Source: Myxococcus xanthus
GTDB taxonomy: Bacteria > Myxococcota > Myxococcia > Myxococcales > Myxococcaceae
DNA: 64,000 nucleotides
Reading direction: 5' to 3'
Assembly (NCBI RefSeq): GCF_006402735.1
Contig: NZ_CP017174.1
Location: forward strand, 9,071,001-9,135,000
Below are positions 24,712 through 34,094 of this stretch, in pieces (the stretch's first letter is position 1; the number at the start of each line of letters is the position of its first letter). Below the pieces are notes generated by a model that was not told the origin of the DNA, did no database searches, and saw only the letters and a list, made by a program, of their open reading frames with translations. The position numbers and the translations under genes are program-made.

Positions 24712-27426
24712 ATGGGCTGGCCACGGTCCGTCCGCCGCATGCAAGGCATTGGCCTCGCGGCATCTGCCTTGCTCGCGCTGTCGCCGGTAGCGCAATCCCA
24801 GGCGTCCCCGCTCACGGACGAGACGCCCCCTGCCGCGGCCTCCGGCGAAGTGCCGGCCACGAGCGCCCCACCCGTTCCGCCCAGGCTGCTGGAGAACTCG
24901 CCGGCGAAACTGCCCGAAGGCTTCCCGCTCACCCACCCCGTGGAGGTGGAGCTGGAGCTCACGCTCGACGAAGCGGGCGAGGTCACGGACGTGGGCGTCG
25001 CGCGAGACGGCGCACCGCCCGAGTTCGTCCGCACCGCGCTGCATGCGGCCACGGGCCTGCGCTTCCACCCGGCCATGTCCGGAGACACCCCGGTCGCGGT
25101 GCGACTGCCCTTCACCTACCACTTCGAGCCCGCCATCCGAGCCGCCGTGCTCACCGGCCGCATCCGGGCCAAGGGCACACGTAAGCCGCTCTCCGGCGCC
25201 GTCGTGCGCAGCGGCGAACACGTCGCGGAAGCCGACCCCCAGGGCCACTTCGAACTGTCGCTCCCGCCCGGCGAGCACACGCTGCACATCACCTCGCCCG
25301 GACACCGGCTGCTCTACTTGAAGGAGACCCTGGAAGCCGACCAGCGCCTGGAGGTCGTCTACGCCCTGGAGCCGCTCGCGCTGAATCCCTACGAGACGGT
25401 GGTGCGAGGCGACCGCCCTCGCACCGAGGTCTCCCGCATCACCCTGCATGACCAGGAGCTGCGCGAGGTCCCCGGCACCATGGGCGACCCCTTCCGCGTG
25501 GTGATGCTGATGCCCGGCGTGACGACGCTGGCCTCGGGCCTCTCCTACCCCGTGGTGCGCGGCGTGCAACCCTCCGCCAGCGCCTTCTATGTGGATGGCG
25601 TGCGCGTGCCCTTCCTCTACCACCTCATGGTGGGCGGGGCGGTGGTGCACCCGGACCTCATCGAGACGCTCGACTTCCAGGTCGGCGTGCCCTCCGCGCG
25701 CTACGGCAGCCTGCTGGGTGGCGCGGTGGACGCGCACATCAGCCGGCCTCGCGAGGACGGCATCCACGGCAGCGCCTACGCGGACCTCATCCACAGCGGC
25801 GTCTTCCTCGAAGTGCCGCTGAAGGACACGGGCACGGTGGTCGCCGCCGCCGCGCGCATCAGCTACACGGGCCTCATCATCACGCGCGTGGCCAACACCC
25901 TCACCGCGCCCTCTTCCTTCACGTCATCCGATGGCAGGCAGTTCACCAGCGGCGGCGACCCGAAGATGTACGCGGACTACTGGGACTACCAGGCTCGCGT
26001 GGACCAGCGCGTGGGACAGGGCCAGCTCCGGATGCTCGCGATGGGAAGCTCGGACGCGGTGGGCCTGACGGCGCGCGCGCCCAATCAGGACTCCGGCGGC
26101 GTGGGCCTGCTGTTCCACCGGGTGGACGTGCGCGGCCGTCACCCCTTCGCGGGCGGCGAGGCCGAGCTGGGCCTGACGTTCGGCTACGACAAGCTGGGCA
26201 TCGACTTCGCAGACGACGGCAAATACGACGGCGAATACACCCTGAAGCAGGGCAACGTGGCGCTGCGCGCGGGCTTCACGCGCGAGCTGTCGGACGCCGC
26301 GCGGCTGGAGCTCTTCGGGCAGCTCGAACGGCGCAGCGCGGACGTGGTGGCCATCGGCATCTTCAGGCCCGTCGGCCCCGTGGAGGGCCCAGACGCATAT
26401 GACCGGCCCGACATCCTCGCCACCTTCGCGGGCGTGGGCGCGCAGCTCACGCTGAAACCGTCCGCGCGTTGGGCGCTGGTGCCCGGCGTGCGGGTGGACA
26501 GCTACCACGGCTTCGGGAGCCCCACGATGCTCGCGGTGGAGCCCCGGCTCGCGGTGCGCCACGCACTCACGGACACCGTCACCCTCAAGACGGGCGCGGG
26601 CCTCTACCACCAGCCCGCCACCGTGCTGCTGCCAGTCCCCGCCGGGGAGATGCTCGCGCTGGACCGGGGGCTGCAACGCGCGATGCAGTTCTCCGCGGGC
26701 GCGGAGTGGCGCCCGAGCCCGGAGCTGGAAATCCTCGCGGAGGCCTACTTCAACCCGCTGCTGCGCACGCTCGAGTTCAACTTCGAGGACGTCCTGAGCA
26801 ACCTGCGCCGCCGGGGCCTGGAGGCGGACGACATCCAGGGACGCGGCCGCACCTACGGCGTGGAGCTGATGGTGCGCCGGCCCCTGGGACGCAACTGGTT
26901 CGGATGGGCCACCTACGGCTTCAACCAGAGCCAGCGCTTCGAACGCTACGCGCGCGTGGGCCCCGACGGCGAAGAAGTGGGCCAGGCCGAGGGCTACCTG
27001 CCCTACGCCTTCGAACAAGCCCACACGTTCAAGGCCGCGCTCAGCTACCGCTTCCCTTTCGTCACCGTGGGCGCGGTGGCGCACTTCAACACCGGCCGTC
27101 CGGAGAGCGGCCAGTTCGGCTACCGCACCATGCAGCCGGGGACCACGGAGGACGGCACGCCGGAGTGGCGACCCGTGAGCCGCGACGCCGTGGGGCGCCT
27201 GCCGCCCTTCTTCCGGCTGGACGTGCGCGCCTCCCACAGCTGGGCCTTCAACAACTTCGTGCTCGACGTCTACCTGGACGTCTTCAACGTCACCGCGCGC
27301 AGTGAGGTCATCAGCCGCAAGTACGGCTTCGAGGAGGCCTCCACGGGAGCCATCGACAAGCTGCGCGTCAGCACCATCGACGTGCCGGTCATCCTGCCCA
27401 CCCTGGGCGCGAAGGGGACCTTCTGA
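24712..27426 (+). CDS. TonB-dependent receptor with N-terminal TonB-C-like and carboxypeptidase-like domains
   Basis: About 904 residues. A signal peptide (IGLAASALLALSPVAQSQA) is followed by a segment resembling the TonB C-terminal domain (VEVELELTLDEAGEVTDVGV...GLRFHPAMSGDTPVAVRLPFTYHF). Then comes a CarboxypepD-like module (VLTGRIRAKGTRKPLSGAVV) and the plug and 22-strand-type barrel (PGTMGDPFRVVMLMPGV, VVRGVQPSASAFYVDGVRVP, a final aromatic strand before the stop). It should import a large ligand across the outer membrane. The TonB-like domain inside a receptor is unusual. The ATG at 24712 suits the signal peptide. Three bases separate it from the following lipoprotein gene. Confidence 0.88.
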   Translation: MGWPRSVRRMQGIGLAASALLALSPVAQSQASPLTDETPPAAASGEVPATSAPPVPPRLLENSPAKLPEGFPLTHPVEVELELTLDEAGEVTDVGVARDGAPPEFVRTALHAATGLRFHPAMSGDTPVAVRLPFTYHFEPAIRAAVLTGRIRAKGTRKPLSGAVVRSGEHVAEADPQGHFELSLPPGEHTLHITSPGHRLLYLKETLEADQRLEVVYALEPLALNPYETVVRGDRPRTEVSRITLHDQELREVPGTMGDPFRVVMLMPGVTTLASGLSYPVVRGVQPSASAFYVDGVRVPFLYHLMVGGAVVHPDLIETLDFQVGVPSARYGSLLGGAVDAHISRPREDGIHGSAYADLIHSGVFLEVPLKDTGTVVAAAARISYTGLIITRVANTLTAPSSFTSSDGRQFTSGGDPKMYADYWDYQARVDQRVGQGQLRMLAMGSSDAVGLTARAPNQDSGGVGLLFHRVDVRGRHPFAGGEAELGLTFGYDKLGIDFADDGKYDGEYTLKQGNVALRAGFTRELSDAARLELFGQLERRSADVVAIGIFRPVGPVEGPDAYDRPDILATFAGVGAQLTLKPSARWALVPGVRVDSYHGFGSPTMLAVEPRLAVRHALTDTVTLKTGAGLYHQPATVLLPVPAGEMLALDRGLQRAMQFSAGAEWRPSPELEILAEAYFNPLLRTLEFNFEDVLSNLRRRGLEADDIQGRGRTYGVELMVRRPLGRNWFGWATYGFNQSQRFERYARVGPDGEEVGQAEGYLPYAFEQAHTFKAALSYRFPFVTVGAVAHFNTGRPESGQFGYRTMQPGTTEDGTPEWRPVSRDAVGRLPPFFRLDVRASHSWAFNNFVLDVYLDVFNVTARSEVISRKYGFEEASTGAIDKLRVSTIDVPVILPTLGAKGTF

Positions 27427-27428
27427 CC

Positions 27429-28622
27429 ATGACTCGCCTCACGCCCCTGCTCCCCCTGTGCCTGTCGCTCCTGGCGTGCGCGATGGAGCCGGATGCCCCC
27501 GTGTTCCTCTCCGGCACCGCGCAGGAAGCGGATGGCGCGCCCTGGCGAGGAGGGCCGCTCCTCCTCACCCGCCCGCTGCCCGTTCCCGTCCCAGCGAATA
27601 CACCGCCCCGCGTGCGCTTCGAGCCCTGGGCCGAGGTGACACCCGACGCGGACGGCCTCTTCCTCCACCGCCTCACCGCGAGGGAGACCGGCGCGGACGA
27701 GATTGTGCGTCCCATCCCCTGGGCGGCACCCAATGCCTTCCAGCTCCTGCTGCCACCGCGCGCGGACGGTGGCAGGGACCTGATCGCCATGGAACTCAAC
27801 CGGGACTCGGACGTGCCGCCCCTGCGCCTCTGGAACAGCAACGTGCGAGCGGCCGAGGCCCCAGGCGGCGTCATGCTGGCGTGGAATGACATGCCGCAGG
27901 TGGCGGACATCCCCGAGCCCCACTACTTCGTGGAGGCGCGCGGCCCCACGGGACGTGCGTGGCTCATCCGGACCGGAGAGCAGGAAGCGCCCTGGCTGGG
28001 CCCGGAAATCCTCGAGGACTTCACGGACGGACACGCCCACGTCCAGGCCTTCTCCTCGGGCGCGCGCGTCTGGGTCCACACGTCGCTCTACTACTTCGCC
28101 GTCCACGACGCCCCGCCCTTCCGGCTGCCATTCGAAGGACGCGTGCCCATCAGCCGTGGCGCGGACTGCCGCGGCGGCCGGAACGTCGTGAGCCCCTGCC
28201 CCTTCACGGATGGCCGGCTCGAGGCCGTCAACGTCCCAGGGCCGCCTCAAGCACTGGCCACGGAGCTCACGCTCATCCTGCCCCAGCCTCTGCGGCCCCG
28301 GCAGGTCGTCATCCGGGGTGCCCGGGTGGTGGGACCTCCCGAGCAGGTGCTGCACGTGGAGGGCTCGGTGGACGGGAATGACTGGCAGCTCCTGAGGACG
28401 AGCCCCGTGCTTCCCGACCCGACCTCCGGGCCCTACCTGGACGAGACGAACTCGGACTCAGGTAGCCAGGAACTCTATGTGCGGCTGGAGCTTCCGGTGG
28501 ACGTGCCCGAGGTCCGCGAGGTGCGCGTGTGGTTCGGGAAGCCGCTTCCAAACGGCGGGCCGCCTCCCTTCAAGCAGAGCATCAGCACGCTCCGAGAGGT
28601 CTCCCTCTTCGGAGCGCCCTGA
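27429..28622 (+). CDS. Lipoprotein paired with the TonB-dependent receptor
   Basis: A 397-residue protein has a lipoprotein signal (LLPLCLSLLAC, Cys about residue 17). The mature part is beta-rich: an early GTAQEADGAPWRGGPLLL strand pair typical of carboxypeptidase-regulatory modules and a C-terminal discoidin-like sandwich (PRQVVIRGARVVGPPEQVLHVEGSVDGNDWQLL, then VREVRVWFG). No family is firmly recognised. It starts 3 bases after the receptor stop and is almost certainly co-translated, so it probably binds the receptor ligand at the cell surface. Confidence 0.8.
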   Translation: MTRLTPLLPLCLSLLACAMEPDAPVFLSGTAQEADGAPWRGGPLLLTRPLPVPVPANTPPRVRFEPWAEVTPDADGLFLHRLTARETGADEIVRPIPWAAPNAFQLLLPPRADGGRDLIAMELNRDSDVPPLRLWNSNVRAAEAPGGVMLAWNDMPQVADIPEPHYFVEARGPTGRAWLIRTGEQEAPWLGPEILEDFTDGHAHVQAFSSGARVWVHTSLYYFAVHDAPPFRLPFEGRVPISRGADCRGGRNVVSPCPFTDGRLEAVNVPGPPQALATELTLILPQPLRPRQVVIRGARVVGPPEQVLHVEGSVDGNDWQLLRTSPVLPDPTSGPYLDETNSDSGSQELYVRLELPVDVPEVREVRVWFGKPLPNGGPPPFKQSISTLREVSLFGAP

Positions 28623-28631
28623 CGTCGCCGC

Positions 28632-29396
28632 TCAGTTGGGCGGGGCGGGCACGACGAAGCGCCCGTCCGCGCCCAGGCGCAGCCGCGTGAGGTAGCGCTG
28701 CTGGATGTCCAGGTAGAGGTCCTTCCCATTCGGGAAGAGCTTCACCGACGGCACCAGCAGATGGTGCTGCGGAGGCGTGCCCAGGGCCGCCCACGCGCGA
28801 CGGCCATCCGTGCCCAACACCACCCAGCGGGTGGTGTTCGCCAGGGAGTCCTCGGTCGGCGCCAGCTTCATCAGGAAGATGGCGTGCTTGCCATCCTGCG
28901 CCGCCCAGGTGTCCACGAGCGACGCCTTCCCTTCCATACCGCCCAGCCCCCAGGAGCTCACGATGCAGTGGCCGCCCTCGAAAGGCCGGGCCAGCGTGAC
29001 CAGAACCCAGGGACTCGGCTTGCCCTCGTCGGTCGTGTGTCGATGAACCACCAGGTCGAGGGGACCACTGGCGAGCGTGAACTGCTTGTGGAAGTCCCGT
29101 GGAATGGGGTCCTTTTCGGACCGCGGACTCAGCAGGTCTACGTTCGCATGCCAGGTGCGCGCCTCGCGCCCCTCGTAGGCCTTGTCCTCCAGCGCGGGCT
29201 CGTCCGCGATGTCATCCGGACACGCCTTTCCCGAAGGCGCCACGGTGGCCGCCGAGGAGCGCTCACCGGGCAGGTCCAGCTCAATGGGTCCCGACCTAGA
29301 GCCCTGTGGCGCGGACGACGTGCCCGAAGACGTGGCACACCCCGACCACCAGCAGCCCAGCACCAGGCCACCCAATCCCAACCACTTCCTGTTCAT
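28632..29396 (-). CDS. Hypothetical lipoprotein
   Basis: A 254-residue protein has a lipoprotein signal peptide (LGLGGLVLGCWWSGC, lipobox WSGC). The mature part has a Ser/Thr-rich start, then a beta-rich domain with WHANVDLLSPRSEKDPIPRDF, FEGGHCIVSSWGLGG and LYLDIQQRYLTRLRLGADG. No family is recognised. The ATG at 29396 was chosen since it directly precedes the Lys/Arg-containing signal; a longer frame to 29453 is open. Converges on the receptor operon with 9 bases between stops. Confidence 0.75.
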   Translation of the reverse strand: MNRKWLGLGGLVLGCWWSGCATSSGTSSAPQGSRSGPIELDLPGERSSAATVAPSGKACPDDIADEPALEDKAYEGREARTWHANVDLLSPRSEKDPIPRDFHKQFTLASGPLDLVVHRHTTDEGKPSPWVLVTLARPFEGGHCIVSSWGLGGMEGKASLVDTWAAQDGKHAIFLMKLAPTEDSLANTTRWVVLGTDGRRAWAALGTPPQHHLLVPSVKLFPNGKDLYLDIQQRYLTRLRLGADGRFVVPAPPN

Positions 29397-29510
29397 GAAA
29401 GACAGCCCCCTCGGCGCGCGCGGCGCCCCTGACAAGGGCCGTGAGCATGCCACGCCCTCGCGCGGGCTACAGCGACTCCGCGCGCGAGGACGGGCTGGGG
29501 CGATGCAGAC

Positions 29511-30332
29511 TCAGATGAAGTAGTCGGGGAGCAGCTCCGCCCCGGGCACCAGCTGGTACTTGTCGAAGTCCGTCACGCCCACGCCGCGGAGGACTTCCTC
29601 GTCGATGCAGAAGTTGCCGGTGAACTCGCGGCTCGGCTTGGTGAGGATGGCGTAGGCCGCGTCCGCCATGATTTCCGGCGTCCGGCAGCCGCGGATGGTC
29701 TCATCCCCGCCCAGCAGGTTCTGCACCGCCGCGGTGGCGATGACGGTGCGCGGCCAGATGGCGTTCACCGCGATGCCGTCCGAGCGCAGCTCCTCCGCCA
29801 TGCCCAGCACGCACATGCTCATGCCGAACTTCGCCATGGTGTACGCGACGTGGGGCGCGAACCAGCGCGCCTCCATGTTGAGCGGCGGCGAGTTGTTGAG
29901 GATGTGCGGATTGCTGGCCTTCTTCAGGTACGGGATACACGCCTGCGAACACGCATACGTGCCACGCGTGTTGATGCCGTGCATCAGGTCAAAGCGCTTC
30001 ATCGGCGTCTCGAGCGTGCCCGTGAGGCTGATGGCGCTGGCGTTGTTCACCAGGATGTCGATGCCGCCGAAGGTCTCCACCGCCTTGGCCACGGCGGCGG
30101 CGATCTGCTGCTCGTCGCGGATGTCCACGACACAGGGCAGCGCCTTGCCACCCGCCTTCTCGATTTCCTCCGCCGCCGTGTAGATGGTGCCGGGGAGCTT
30201 GGGGTGCGGCTCCGTCGTCTTGGCGGCGATGATGATGTTGGCGCCATCCCGGGCAGCGCGGAGGGCAATGGCCTTGCCGATGCCACGGCTGGCACCGGAG
30301 ATGAACAGCGTCTTTCCCTGGAGATTGGACAT
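29511..30332 (-). CDS. Short-chain dehydrogenase (HSDL2-like)
   Basis: A 273-residue Rossmann-fold oxidoreductase has the cofactor motif SGASRGIG (residues about 11-18), the structural NNAS motif, and a YTMAK catalytic Tyr-x3-Lys. A longer C-terminus (ELLPDYFI) resembles the hydroxysteroid dehydrogenase-like protein 2 group. It should use NAD(P)H on a lipid- or CoA-linked carbonyl. It lies 64 bases after the acyl-CoA dehydrogenase gene on the same strand and probably works in the same fatty acid or branched-chain acyl pathway. The ATG at 30332 directly precedes the dinucleotide fold. Confidence 0.93.
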   Translation of the reverse strand: MSNLQGKTLFISGASRGIGKAIALRAARDGANIIIAAKTTEPHPKLPGTIYTAAEEIEKAGGKALPCVVDIRDEQQIAAAVAKAVETFGGIDILVNNASAISLTGTLETPMKRFDLMHGINTRGTYACSQACIPYLKKASNPHILNNSPPLNMEARWFAPHVAYTMAKFGMSMCVLGMAEELRSDGIAVNAIWPRTVIATAAVQNLLGGDETIRGCRTPEIMADAAYAILTKPSREFTGNFCIDEEVLRGVGVTDFDKYQLVPGAELLPDYFI

Positions 30333-30396
30333 GGGGTGTTCTCCTATCACGAACGGGCGTATGGCTTCCGCAGCGCCACCTTGGCGAGGGACCCCA

Positions 30397-32073
30397 TCAC
30401 TTCGCCTCCTCGGAGAAGGCACGCTCGATGAGCATCTGCATGGGGGCGTGGGCCGGTAGCGTGCCAAACGTCTGTCCATGCGCCCCGCCCAGGCGGGACT
30501 CGCAGAAGGCATCCGACACAGCGGTGTTGCCCGCACGAATCAGCAGCGACGCTTGGAGCGCCAGCGCCAACCCCTCCACGATGGTGCGCGAGCGCGCCTC
30601 CATCGAGTCCGTGTTGGCCAGCTCCTTGCCCAACCGCGCGGTGGCCTCGTCGTAGGCGGGGTGCCCGCCCTGCGCGGCCAGAAGCTCGGCGAAGAGGGCT
30701 TCCCGGCTGGCCGGCTCTCGCGACGCCGCGCGCAGCACGTCCAGGCACTGGATGTTGCCGCTGCCCTCCCAGATGGAGTTGAGCGGGGCCTGCCGGTACA
30801 GGCGAGGCAGGTTCGTCTCCTCCACGTAGCCCGCGCCGCCCAGACACTCCTGCGCCTCGTTGACGAAGGAGGGCGTGCGCTTGCACACCCAGTACTTCCC
30901 CACCGCCGTGGCGATGCGGCAGAACGCGGCCTCCTTCTCATCCCGAGGCGTGGCGTCCACCGCGCGGGAGACGCGCCCGGTGAGCGCGACATGGGCCTCC
31001 AGCTCCAGCGCCAGGTCCGCCAACACGTTGCGCATCAGCGGCTGGTCGATGAGCCGCTTGCCGAACGCCACGCGGTGGCGCGTGTGGTGGATGGCCTGCA
31101 CCAGCGCCTGACGCATCTGCCCGCTGGAGCCAATCATGCAGTCCTGCCGCGTCAGCGCGACCATCTCCAGGATGGTGGGGACACCGCGGCCCTCCGCGCC
31201 CACCATCACCGCGTAGGCACCGTGCAGCTCCACCTCCGAGCTGGCGTTGCTCCAGTCGCCCAGCTTGTCCTTCAACCGCTGGACGCGGATGGCGTTGAGC
31301 GCGCCGTCCGGCGTGAAGCGCGGCATCAGGAAGCACGACAGGCCACCCTCCGCGTGCGCCAGCACCAGGAAGGCGTCGCTCATGGGCGCGGAGAAGAACC
31401 ACTTGTGGCCCACCAGCGCGTAGGGCTGACCGGGCCCGCGGCCTTCACCCAGGCGGTGCGCCTTGGTGGTGTTGGTGCGCACGTCGGAGCCGCCCTGCTT
31501 CTCCGTCATGCCCATGCCAATGGTGGCGCCTGACTTCTGCGCGGCGGGGATGAAGCGGCTGTCGTAGGACGCCGAGCTCACGCGCGGCAGCCACTCCATC
31601 GCCACCTCTGGCTGGTGGCGCAGCGCGGGCACCGACGCGTACGTCATCGTGAGCGGACAGCTCGTCCCCTGGTCCGCCTGATTGTGCAGATAGAAGAGGG
31701 CCATGCGCGCCACGTGGGCGCCGGGCTTGTCCTCGTTGCGCCAGGCGAAACCCGAGACGCCGTGGGCCATGCCCAGCTCCATCAGCCGGTGGTACGCGGG
31801 ATGGAACTCCACCTCGTCACGGCGGTTGCCATAGCGGTCGAAGGGCCGGAACTTGGGCTTGTTCTCGTTGGCGAGGAACGCCAGCTGCTGCATCTCCCCG
31901 CCCACCACGGGGCCGTACTTCGCCAGGTCGGCCTCCGCCCAGCCGCCGCCCTCGCGGGCCACCACCTCGCGGAGCACGGTGTCCGTCGTCCACGCGTCGT
32001 ACACGAGCGGTGGAGGCTGGTTCGTGACTTCGTGCGTGAGGAAACCGGCGGCAATGGCGTTGCGTTCAGTCAT
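30397..32073 (-). CDS. Acyl-CoA dehydrogenase, AidB-like
   Basis: The 558-residue flavoenzyme has the middle-domain motif GMGMTEKQGGSDVRTNTT, which binds FAD. It also has the C-terminal ECLGGAGYVEE and NSIWEGSGN motifs, with the catalytic Glu in WEGSGN as in isovaleryl-CoA/AidB-type members. The N-terminus TQPPPLV-like region (HEVTNQPPPLVYDAW) is diagnostic of the AidB branch. It oxidises an acyl-CoA to a 2-enoyl-CoA, or has the DNA-protective role proposed for AidB. The ATG at 32073 has CAGGAGG upstream. First gene of an operon with the SDR, about 95 bases beyond the LysR gene stop. Confidence 0.94.
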   Translation of the reverse strand: MTERNAIAAGFLTHEVTNQPPPLVYDAWTTDTVLREVVAREGGGWAEADLAKYGPVVGGEMQQLAFLANENKPKFRPFDRYGNRRDEVEFHPAYHRLMELGMAHGVSGFAWRNEDKPGAHVARMALFYLHNQADQGTSCPLTMTYASVPALRHQPEVAMEWLPRVSSASYDSRFIPAAQKSGATIGMGMTEKQGGSDVRTNTTKAHRLGEGRGPGQPYALVGHKWFFSAPMSDAFLVLAHAEGGLSCFLMPRFTPDGALNAIRVQRLKDKLGDWSNASSEVELHGAYAVMVGAEGRGVPTILEMVALTRQDCMIGSSGQMRQALVQAIHHTRHRVAFGKRLIDQPLMRNVLADLALELEAHVALTGRVSRAVDATPRDEKEAAFCRIATAVGKYWVCKRTPSFVNEAQECLGGAGYVEETNLPRLYRQAPLNSIWEGSGNIQCLDVLRAASREPASREALFAELLAAQGGHPAYDEATARLGKELANTDSMEARSRTIVEGLALALQASLLIRAGNTAVSDAFCESRLGGAHGQTFGTLPAHAPMQMLIERAFSEEAK

Positions 32074-32167
32074 GGTGAAGGTCCTCCTGGGGACAGTGCC
32101 CTGTTCCCCTGGATTACCGTGAACACGAGCGGCAGGCCATCGCAACCCGAGGGGCGGATGCGGCGTG

Positions 32168-33052
32168 TCACCGCTTCTTCGCCTGCTCCAGCTCCTCGAC
32201 CAGCAGCTCCGAAACCTTCCGCACACGCGGTATGTCGAGCGCAGACTTTGCGCACACCAGGTGCAGCTCGCTGGTGGCGTAGGGCCCCAGGTCCAGGTCG
32301 AGCGGCACGAGGCTCCGCTCCCGCACGAAGCGGTGCCGCAGGTCGCCCAGCACCATGGCCCCCACGCCCGCCTCGGCCGCGGCCAGCATCACCAGGTAGT
32401 TGTCCGCGGTGAACACGGGCGAGAAGCCGGGGATGATGGACTCCAGCTGGGGATTGGGCGGCGTCGCATCGAACGGCGGCGCCCAGGCCACCCACGGAAT
32501 CTGCTGGAGCGTGGGCCGCTTGGGCAGCTTCGCCTTGAGCGACTTCGCCACGAAGACGGCGTTGCGAATCTGCACCCCATACACGCGCTTCAAGTCCGCG
32601 TTCGGCGGGCACCGGGCCCGCAGCGCGAGGTCCGCCTCGCCGCGCCCCAGGTCCAGGTACTGAATCCCGGAGAGCACCTCCAACCGCAGCCCCGGGTACT
32701 TCTTCGCTACCGCCCCTGAGAAGGGCGCGAGGAAGTCGAAGCACATGTACGGCGCCGCCGTCACCCGCACCAAGCCCCGAGGCGACGTGTCCGACGACTC
32801 CGCCGCGCGGTGCAGCTCTCCCGCCCACTCCGCCATCTTCTTGGCCGGCGGCACCAGCCGCTCACCCGCGGCCGTCAGCACCGCGCCGTCCACGCCTCGG
32901 CGAAACAAGGAGGCGCCCACCGCGTACTCCAGCGCCGCCAGCCGCCGGCTCACCGTGGGCTGACCGATGCGGAGCCGCCGCGCCGCCCCGCTGAAGCTGC
33001 CCGTCTCCGCGATGGCGAGGAACAGCCGCGCGTCATCCCAGGAGATATCCAT
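32168..33052 (-). CDS. LysR-type transcriptional regulator
   Basis: A 294-residue protein has the LysR winged helix-turn-helix (LFLAIAETGSFSGAARRLRIGQPTVSRRLAALE, residues about 11-43). A periplasmic-binding-like co-inducer domain follows. It is divergent from the MBL-fold gene and shares the 88-base gap with a perfect short palindrome at 33057-33070. The likely target is that gene, and possibly the acyl-CoA dehydrogenase operon lying downstream on its own strand. The effector is unknown. ATG at 33052. Confidence 0.93.
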   Translation of the reverse strand: MDISWDDARLFLAIAETGSFSGAARRLRIGQPTVSRRLAALEYAVGASLFRRGVDGAVLTAAGERLVPPAKKMAEWAGELHRAAESSDTSPRGLVRVTAAPYMCFDFLAPFSGAVAKKYPGLRLEVLSGIQYLDLGRGEADLALRARCPPNADLKRVYGVQIRNAVFVAKSLKAKLPKRPTLQQIPWVAWAPPFDATPPNPQLESIIPGFSPVFTADNYLVMLAAAEAGVGAMVLGDLRHRFVRERSLVPLDLDLGPYATSELHLVCAKSALDIPRVRKVSELLVEELEQAKKR

Positions 33053-33056
33053 GAAT

Positions 33057-33070
33057 GCATGACCTCATGC
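33057..33070. promoter_or_regulatory. Palindrome between LysR and MBL-fold genes
   Basis: GCATGA (33057-33062) and TCATGC (33065-33070) are perfect inverted arms around CC, five bases upstream of the LysR ATG. This is a plausible autoregulatory LysR binding site, although the classic T-N11-A form is not obvious. Confidence 0.4.
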
Positions 33071-33140
33071 CTGAATCGCCATTTTCCATCCATTCTCGCA
33101 TCGCTACCTTGCGCCTGTCTCGACGTGCAGGAGCCCCACC

Positions 33141-34082
33141 ATGCGGAACCGTTCCCTCGCCCTCTCGTTCGCCGCCGTGTTCGTCACCGCCGCCCTCACG
33201 GGCTGCGCCGTCACATCACACGGCGTGCAGCCCTCCGCCCTCGGCAAGGCGCGCCCTTCGTCGGAGCTGCTGCCAATGCTGGCGCAACCCGGCCCGGTGG
33301 AGCTGGAAACGGTCGTCTCTTGCGACTGGGCGGTGGAGCGCGGAGGCCTCATCAACCTGGACCACCCCACCGCGAAGGCGGCGGGTCTGAAGGACGAGGA
33401 CGAGCCCGTCCAGGTCTTCTTCCACGTCCTCCGCCACCCGGAGAAAGGCCTCTTCATCGTCGACACTGGCGTAGAGACGGCGCTGCGGGACGCGCCGGAG
33501 AAGGCCGCCATGCGCGGGCTCGTCGCCAGCGCCATGAACATGGAGAAGATGACGGTGCACGCGCCGCTGGGGGAGTGGCTGGCGAAGCAGCAACAGCCGC
33601 TGGCGGGCGTGTTCCTCACGCACCTGCACCCGGACCACATCACCGGCATGGCGGACGTACCCGCCGGGACGCCCATCTACACCGGACCGGGTGAAGCGTC
33701 CGACCGCGCCTTCGTGAACATCGTCGTCCAGGGCAACAGCGACCGGGCCCTGGCCGGCAAGCCGCCGCTGTCGGAGTGGACCTACGCGCGGGAGGACGCC
33801 GGCCTGTTCGACGGCGCGGTGGACATCTTCGGGGACGGCTCCGTGTGGGCGCTCTGGCTGCCCGGCCACACGCCCGGCACCACCGCGTACCTGGTGCGCT
33901 CCACGAAGGGCCCGGTGCTGCTCGCGGGGGACATCAGCCACACCCGCTGGGGCTGGGAGCACGACGTGGAGCCCGGCTCGTTCAACAACGACGCGGACCG
34001 GGCCACGGTGAGCTTCAAGAAGCTGCGCGCGTTCGCCCAGGCACACCCCGAGGTCGAGGTGCGCCTGGGCCACCAACACTGA
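33141..34082 (+). CDS. MBL-fold metallo-hydrolase lipoprotein
   Basis: The 313-residue protein has a lipoprotein signal (TAALTGC, Cys about residue 22) and a metallo-beta-lactamase fold. The metal motif HxHxDH is seen as THLHPDH near residue 160. Later metal ligands are HTPG and DISH-type loops (LLAGDISHTRWGW), and the protein ends at RLGHQH. The spacing resembles N-acyl homoserine lactone lactonases, but other hydrolases share it. Envelope-anchored. ATG at 33141 has CAGGAG in place. Divergent from the LysR gene, which probably controls it. Confidence 0.88.
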   Translation: MRNRSLALSFAAVFVTAALTGCAVTSHGVQPSALGKARPSSELLPMLAQPGPVELETVVSCDWAVERGGLINLDHPTAKAAGLKDEDEPVQVFFHVLRHPEKGLFIVDTGVETALRDAPEKAAMRGLVASAMNMEKMTVHAPLGEWLAKQQQPLAGVFLTHLHPDHITGMADVPAGTPIYTGPGEASDRAFVNIVVQGNSDRALAGKPPLSEWTYAREDAGLFDGAVDIFGDGSVWALWLPGHTPGTTAYLVRSTKGPVLLAGDISHTRWGWEHDVEPGSFNNDADRATVSFKKLRAFAQAHPEVEVRLGHQH

Positions 34083-34094
34083 CGCGCAGGTGCC

